A stretch of 64,000 bases of DNA from assembly GCF_013085345.1 (NCBI RefSeq), contig NZ_JABFAJ010000013.1, positions 32,424-96,423 on the forward strand. The letters run 5' to 3'. A program made the position numbers and the translations under genes. The stretch's first letter is position 1. Each line of letters begins with the position of its first letter. Below the pieces are notes generated by a model that did not search any database, had not been told where the DNA came from, and saw only the letters and a list, made by a program, of their open reading frames with translations. This stretch comes from Isoptericola sediminis (GTDB lineage Bacteria > Actinomycetota > Actinomycetes > Actinomycetales > Cellulomonadaceae). Below are positions 62,909 through 64,000 of the stretch, piece by piece.

Positions 62909-64000
62909 TCAGCCCCAGACGAGACCCTGCGCCGGGTCCTCGAGCACCCGGGCGACGTCGGACAGGAACCTCGCCCCGAGCTCGCCGTCGACGAGCCGGT
63001 GGTCGAAGCTCAGCGCGAGCTGGGTGACCCAGCGCGGCTTGATCTTGCCCTTGTGCACCCACGGCTGCTGCCGGATGGCGCCGACGGCGAGGATCCCGGA
63101 CTCGCCCGGGTTGAGGATCGGCGTCCCGGTGTCGATGCCGAACACCCCCACGTTCGTGATCGTGAACGTGCCGTCGGCCATGTCCGCCGGGGACGTGCGC
63201 CCGGCCCGGGCGGTCGCGGTGAGCTCGCCGAGCGCCTGCGCGAGCCCGAGCAGCTCGAGACGGTGGGCGTCCTTGACGTTGGGCACGACGAGCCCGCGCG
63301 GGGTCGCGGCGGCGATCCCCAGGTTCACGTAGTGCTGGTAGACGATCTCCTGGGCGGCCTCGTCCCAGCTCGCGTTGACCTCCGGGTGCCGCTGGAGGGC
63401 GAGCAGCGCCGCCTTGGCGGCGATCAGCAACGGGGTGACCCGCACGTCGGCGAAGTCGCGGTCGCGCTTGAGCCGCTCGACGAGCTTCATCGTCCGCGTG
63501 ACGTCCACCGTGCGGAAGACCGTCACGTGCGGGGCGGTGAACGCGCTGGCCACCATGGCCTCGGCGGTGCGCTTGCGCACGGACCTCACCGGCACGCGGG
63601 TGGTGCGCCCGTCGTCGGAGAGGCCGTCCGAGGCCGTCCAGGGCCGGTCCTCGCCGGGGGACGTGGCCAGGGGTCGCGGTGCGGCGGCCGCGGCGTGTGC
63701 GGTGACGTCCTCGCGGGTGACGATCCCCCCGGGACCCGTGGGGCGGACCGAGGCCAGGTCGACCCCGAGGTCGCGGGCGAGCTTGCGCACGGGAGGTTTG
63801 GCGAGCACCCGCGCACGGGTCGAGGTCGGCGCGCCGGCCGGGGACGATGCCGCGGGCACGCTGACCATCGCGCGGTCGAGGGACGGCCCGGACGGCGCCG
63901 CGGGGGTCTCGGGCGCCGGCGGGGCCGCCGCGGGCTGCCGGACCTCCGGGGGCGCCGCCGGGGCCGGCGGGGTCGCCGCGGCGGTGCTCGCACCCCCGCG
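62909..64000 (-). CDS. 2-oxo-acid dehydrogenase E2 acyltransferase, C-terminal part
   Basis: C-terminal 363 residues of a dihydrolipoyl acyltransferase; the reading frame stays open to the window edge. An Ala/Pro-rich linker is followed by the peripheral-subunit-binding domain (PPVRKLARDLGVDLASVRPT) and the catalytic domain ending in SFDHRLVDG with the active-site His and Asp. The lipoyl domain lies outside. Branched-chain or pyruvate complex cannot be told apart without the E1 genes, which would lie upstream beyond the edge. Confidence 0.95.
   Translation of the reverse strand, partial: RGGASTAAATPPAPAAPPEVRQPAAAPPAPETPAAPSGPSLDRAMVSVPAASSPAGAPTSTRARVLAKPPVRKLARDLGVDLASVRPTGPGGIVTREDVTAHAAAAAPRPLATSPGEDRPWTASDGLSDDGRTTRVPVRSVRKRTAEAMVASAFTAPHVTVFRTVDVTRTMKLVERLKRDRDFADVRVTPLLIAAKAALLALQRHPEVNASWDEAAQEIVYQHYVNLGIAAATPRGLVVPNVKDAHRLELLGLAQALGELTATARAGRTSPADMADGTFTITNVGVFGIDTGTPILNPGESGILAVGAIRQQPWVHKGKIKPRWVTQLALSFDHRLVDGELGARFLSDVARVLEDPAQGLVWG

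Overview
This 64-kb window is chromosomal DNA of a very high-GC Gram-positive actinobacterium. Wobble positions are almost all G or C, GTG starts are frequent, and the gene families are typically actinobacterial (DUF3151, LppM-like, Septum_form, a Dcd that resembles the mycobacterial bifunctional enzyme, a c-di-AMP riboswitch before an NlpC/P60 hydrolase, a HAIR-type heat-shock operator). A facultatively anaerobic member of the Micrococcales, near Cellulomonadaceae or Promicromonosporaceae, fits best; this is an inference from gene content. I see no insertion sequence, prophage, CRISPR array or rRNA; one tRNA gene is present.

Layout. 1-3.6 kb: purA, a cytoplasmic solute-binding-like protein, purD and purC, all on the minus strand. 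3.7-7.4 kb: two STAS anti-sigma antagonists around a DUF3151 gene and a PAS-GAF-PP2C-HATPase regulator. 7.4-13.3 kb: class II aldolase, a TrmH-family methyltransferase, a DUF368 membrane protein, a HAD phosphatase, pyrE, an SDR and exonuclease III. 13.4-16 kb: anaerobic ribonucleotide reductase nrdD-nrdG. 16-22.5 kb: a Septum_form membrane protein, a riboswitch-controlled NlpC/P60 hydrolase, clpB behind a HAIR element, and an LppM-like lipoprotein. 22.5-25.6 kb: alpha/beta hydrolase and an Ada/AlkA fusion coupled to ogt. 25.6-30.4 kb: two paralogous unknown proteins flanking dcd, tRNA-Gly(CCC), pirin and a roughly 700-bp non-coding stretch with a cluster of DnaA boxes. 30.6-32.9 kb: TetR regulator, sugar isomerase, HAD hydrolase. 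32.9-39.2 kb: an Mrp/Mnh sodium/proton antiporter operon with fused A and B subunits. 39.3-42.7 kb: thioredoxin-NHL protein, two small unknown proteins, an aldo/keto reductase. 42.9-46.2 kb: PTS general components (HPr, enzyme I, IIA-Glc) and a GntR regulator. 46.3-47.7 kb: a trypsin-like protease and a 77-residue protein. 47.7-53.9 kb: YhgE/Pip and MMPL membrane proteins divergent from a TetR regulator across an operator of repeated GATAC half-sites. 53.9-64 kb: S9 peptidase, FAD oxidoreductase, a sugar ABC importer lacking its ATPase, a CopD-CtaG fusion and the C-terminal part of a 2-oxo-acid dehydrogenase E2.

Expression signals are unusually readable. At least 17 genes carry a TAnnnT-like -10 box 6-7 nt before the start codon with no clear Shine-Dalgarno, which indicates leaderless mRNAs; two divergent gene pairs pack both promoters into about 30 bp. 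Genes inside operons instead overlap by 4 bp (ATGA or GTGA) or carry clear ribosome binding sites.

The least explained items are the DnaA-box cluster at 28.9-29.4 kb, a repeated palindromic intergenic element (11.07 and 42.76 kb), the small-protein pair at 41.4-41.8 kb that resembles the N-terminus of the nearby protease, and an MMPL transporter carrying what looks like a degenerate ABC-ATPase tail.
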